Shown piece after piece: positions 7,070 to 7,994 of a DNA stretch of 7,994 nucleotides (position 1 is the stretch's first letter; every line of letters begins with the position of its first letter). The DNA comes from Pyrinomonadaceae bacterium. GTDB lineage: Bacteria; Acidobacteriota; Blastocatellia; Pyrinomonadales; Pyrinomonadaceae. The stretch covers positions 1 through 7,994 of the forward strand of contig JACCTF010000727.1 in the NCBI GenBank assembly GCA_013812565.1. The letters are read 5' to 3'. A model generated the notes under the pieces. It saw only the letters and a program-made list of their open reading frames with translations. It did not search any database and had not been told where the DNA came from. A program made the translations under genes and the position numbers.

Positions 7070-7975
7070 ATGATGGAACCACAAGGGTTGCGCAGTAGAT
7101 TAACGGGTGTCATCGGCTTCCCCGTTACACCGTTTAGAAACGATTTATCATTAGACCTGGAGGGATTGCGGCAGAATGTAGCTCGGTTGATTGAGCATCC
7201 CGTTTGCGCCGTTATCGCTGCTGGCGGGACCGGCGAGCTATATTCCCTGACCCCGCTAGAGCATCAGAAGGTAGTTCAAGCAACTATTGAAGCGGTGGGC
7301 CGCAAGGTGCCTGTTCTCGCCGGGGTCGGGTTCAACCAGCCATTGGCCGTTGAATTGGCGCAGCAAGCAACAGCCACGGGTGTTGACGGTATCCTGGCTT
7401 TCCCACCCTACTACCCTTACGCCGATGACGCCGGGCTGTTCGAGTATTACCTGGCCATCAGCCGCGCGACTCGTTTAGGGATGATCATCTACAGTCGGGA
7501 TTGGTTTAATCCCGGGCCGGCGTTGGTCGAACGCTTAGCCGAGATTCCCACACTGATCGCTTGGAAAGATGGTCAAGGCGACGTGCGGCGCTACCAGATG
7601 AACATGCAGCGAGTCGGTGATCGCTTGCACTGGATCGGCGGCGCGGGTGACGATCTAGTGCCCGGCTACTATGCGATTAACATACGCACGTTTACTTCGA
7701 GCATCGCGAATTTCGCGCCGCGGCTGTCGCTGCAACTTCACGAGCGAGCATCCGCCGGTGACTCCACTGAACTGACGCGATTAATGACCAGTTACGTCGT
7801 TCCGCATTATGCGTTTCGCGCCCGGCGAAAGGGCTATGAAGTCTCGATCGTCAAGGCGATAATGAATATTTTGGGAGGGGCCGGTGGACCCGTGCGTCCG
7901 CCGCTCGTCGATGTTACGTCCGAAGAGATCGCCGAGCTGCGACTAATGTTGGAGAAGTGGCAGCCCGTACTGTAA
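7070..7975 (+). CDS. kdgD: 5-dehydro-4-deoxyglucarate dehydratase (DapA superfamily)
   Basis: This 301-residue cytoplasmic (beta/alpha)8 lyase converts 5-dehydro-4-deoxy-D-glucarate to 2,5-dioxopentanoate, CO2 and water, the step that leads to 2-oxoglutarate in oxidative glucarate/galactarate/galacturonate catabolism. GGTGE (52-56) is the family's substrate-carboxylate motif (GTTGE in DapA). YSRDW (141-145) contains the conserved tyrosine, and K166 in IAWKDGQGD (163-171) is the Schiff-base lysine. IGGAGDDLVPGYYA (189-202), TSSIAN (209-214), RRKGYEV (252-258) and the C-terminal GGPVRPPL (272-279) set KdgD apart from DapA and KDG aldolases. Length is normal for the family. The ATG at 7070 is followed by a second ATG and has only a weak ribosome binding site; an in-frame stop at 7046 rules out a longer form. 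The next 19 bases hold no recognisable gene start. It probably belongs to a sugar-acid operon that continues to the right. Confidence 0.93.
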   Translation: MMEPQGLRSRLTGVIGFPVTPFRNDLSLDLEGLRQNVARLIEHPVCAVIAAGGTGELYSLTPLEHQKVVQATIEAVGRKVPVLAGVGFNQPLAVELAQQATATGVDGILAFPPYYPYADDAGLFEYYLAISRATRLGMIIYSRDWFNPGPALVERLAEIPTLIAWKDGQGDVRRYQMNMQRVGDRLHWIGGAGDDLVPGYYAINIRTFTSSIANFAPRLSLQLHERASAGDSTELTRLMTSYVVPHYAFRARRKGYEVSIVKAIMNILGGAGGPVRPPLVDVTSEEIAELRLMLEKWQPVL

Positions 7976-7994
7976 CAGGTGCATAGTATGGAGT

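Overview
The window looks like bacterial chromosome of moderate G+C content. It has closely packed genes, good Shine-Dalgarno sites (several exactly 8 nt from the start codon) and secreted carbohydrate-active enzymes. The gene mix (CBS-domain cystathionine beta-synthase, a NagB-like/PIG-L/Gfo-Idh-MocA cassette, a GH43 glycosidase with an SGNH esterase, and a glucarate-pathway dehydratase) fits a free-living polysaccharide degrader. Acidobacteriota is my best guess, with Verrucomicrobiota, Planctomycetota or Bacteroidota relatives possible. No rRNA or other phylogenetic marker is present, so this placement is weak inference.

Layout, left to right. (1) 1-1259, plus: most of a cystathionine beta-synthase whose N-terminus lies outside the window. 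The reading frame is open to the left edge and includes the PLP lysine. (2) 1260-1611: a 352-nt gap with two adjacent hairpins, a plausible sigma-70-type promoter and a strong ribosome binding site. (3) 1612-4426, plus: a three-gene operon of a NagB-like sugar isomerase/deaminase, a PIG-L (LmbE) zinc deacetylase whose ATG overlaps the preceding stop by one base, and a Gfo/Idh/MocA oxidoreductase. (4) 4427-4588: a convergent intergenic region holding a compact array of hairpins that resembles a REP/MITE-type repeat. (5) 6440 down to 4589, minus: a two-gene operon for exported proteins, an SGNH/GDSL esterase followed 25 nt later by a GH43 glycosidase. (6) 6454-7069: a 616-nt gap with no convincing gene. 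(7) 7070-7975, plus: a 5-dehydro-4-deoxyglucarate dehydratase of the DapA superfamily.

How the genes may work together. The minus-strand pair would act outside the cytoplasm on acetylated, arabinose-decorated plant polymers such as pectin side chains or arabinoxylan. KdgD would feed oxidised hexuronates (galacturonate or glucarate routes) towards 2-oxoglutarate. The middle cassette looks like a cytoplasmic route for an N-acetylated amino sugar or related glycoside: deacetylation, redox chemistry at a hydroxyl, and isomerisation or deamination. Its NagB-like member has lost one residue of the classical NagB catalytic triad and shows no obvious equivalent of the substrate-phosphate lysine. I infer that its substrate or reaction differs from glucosamine-6-phosphate deamination. 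This cassette is the best candidate here for something not fully described; nothing in the window shows a wholly novel system.
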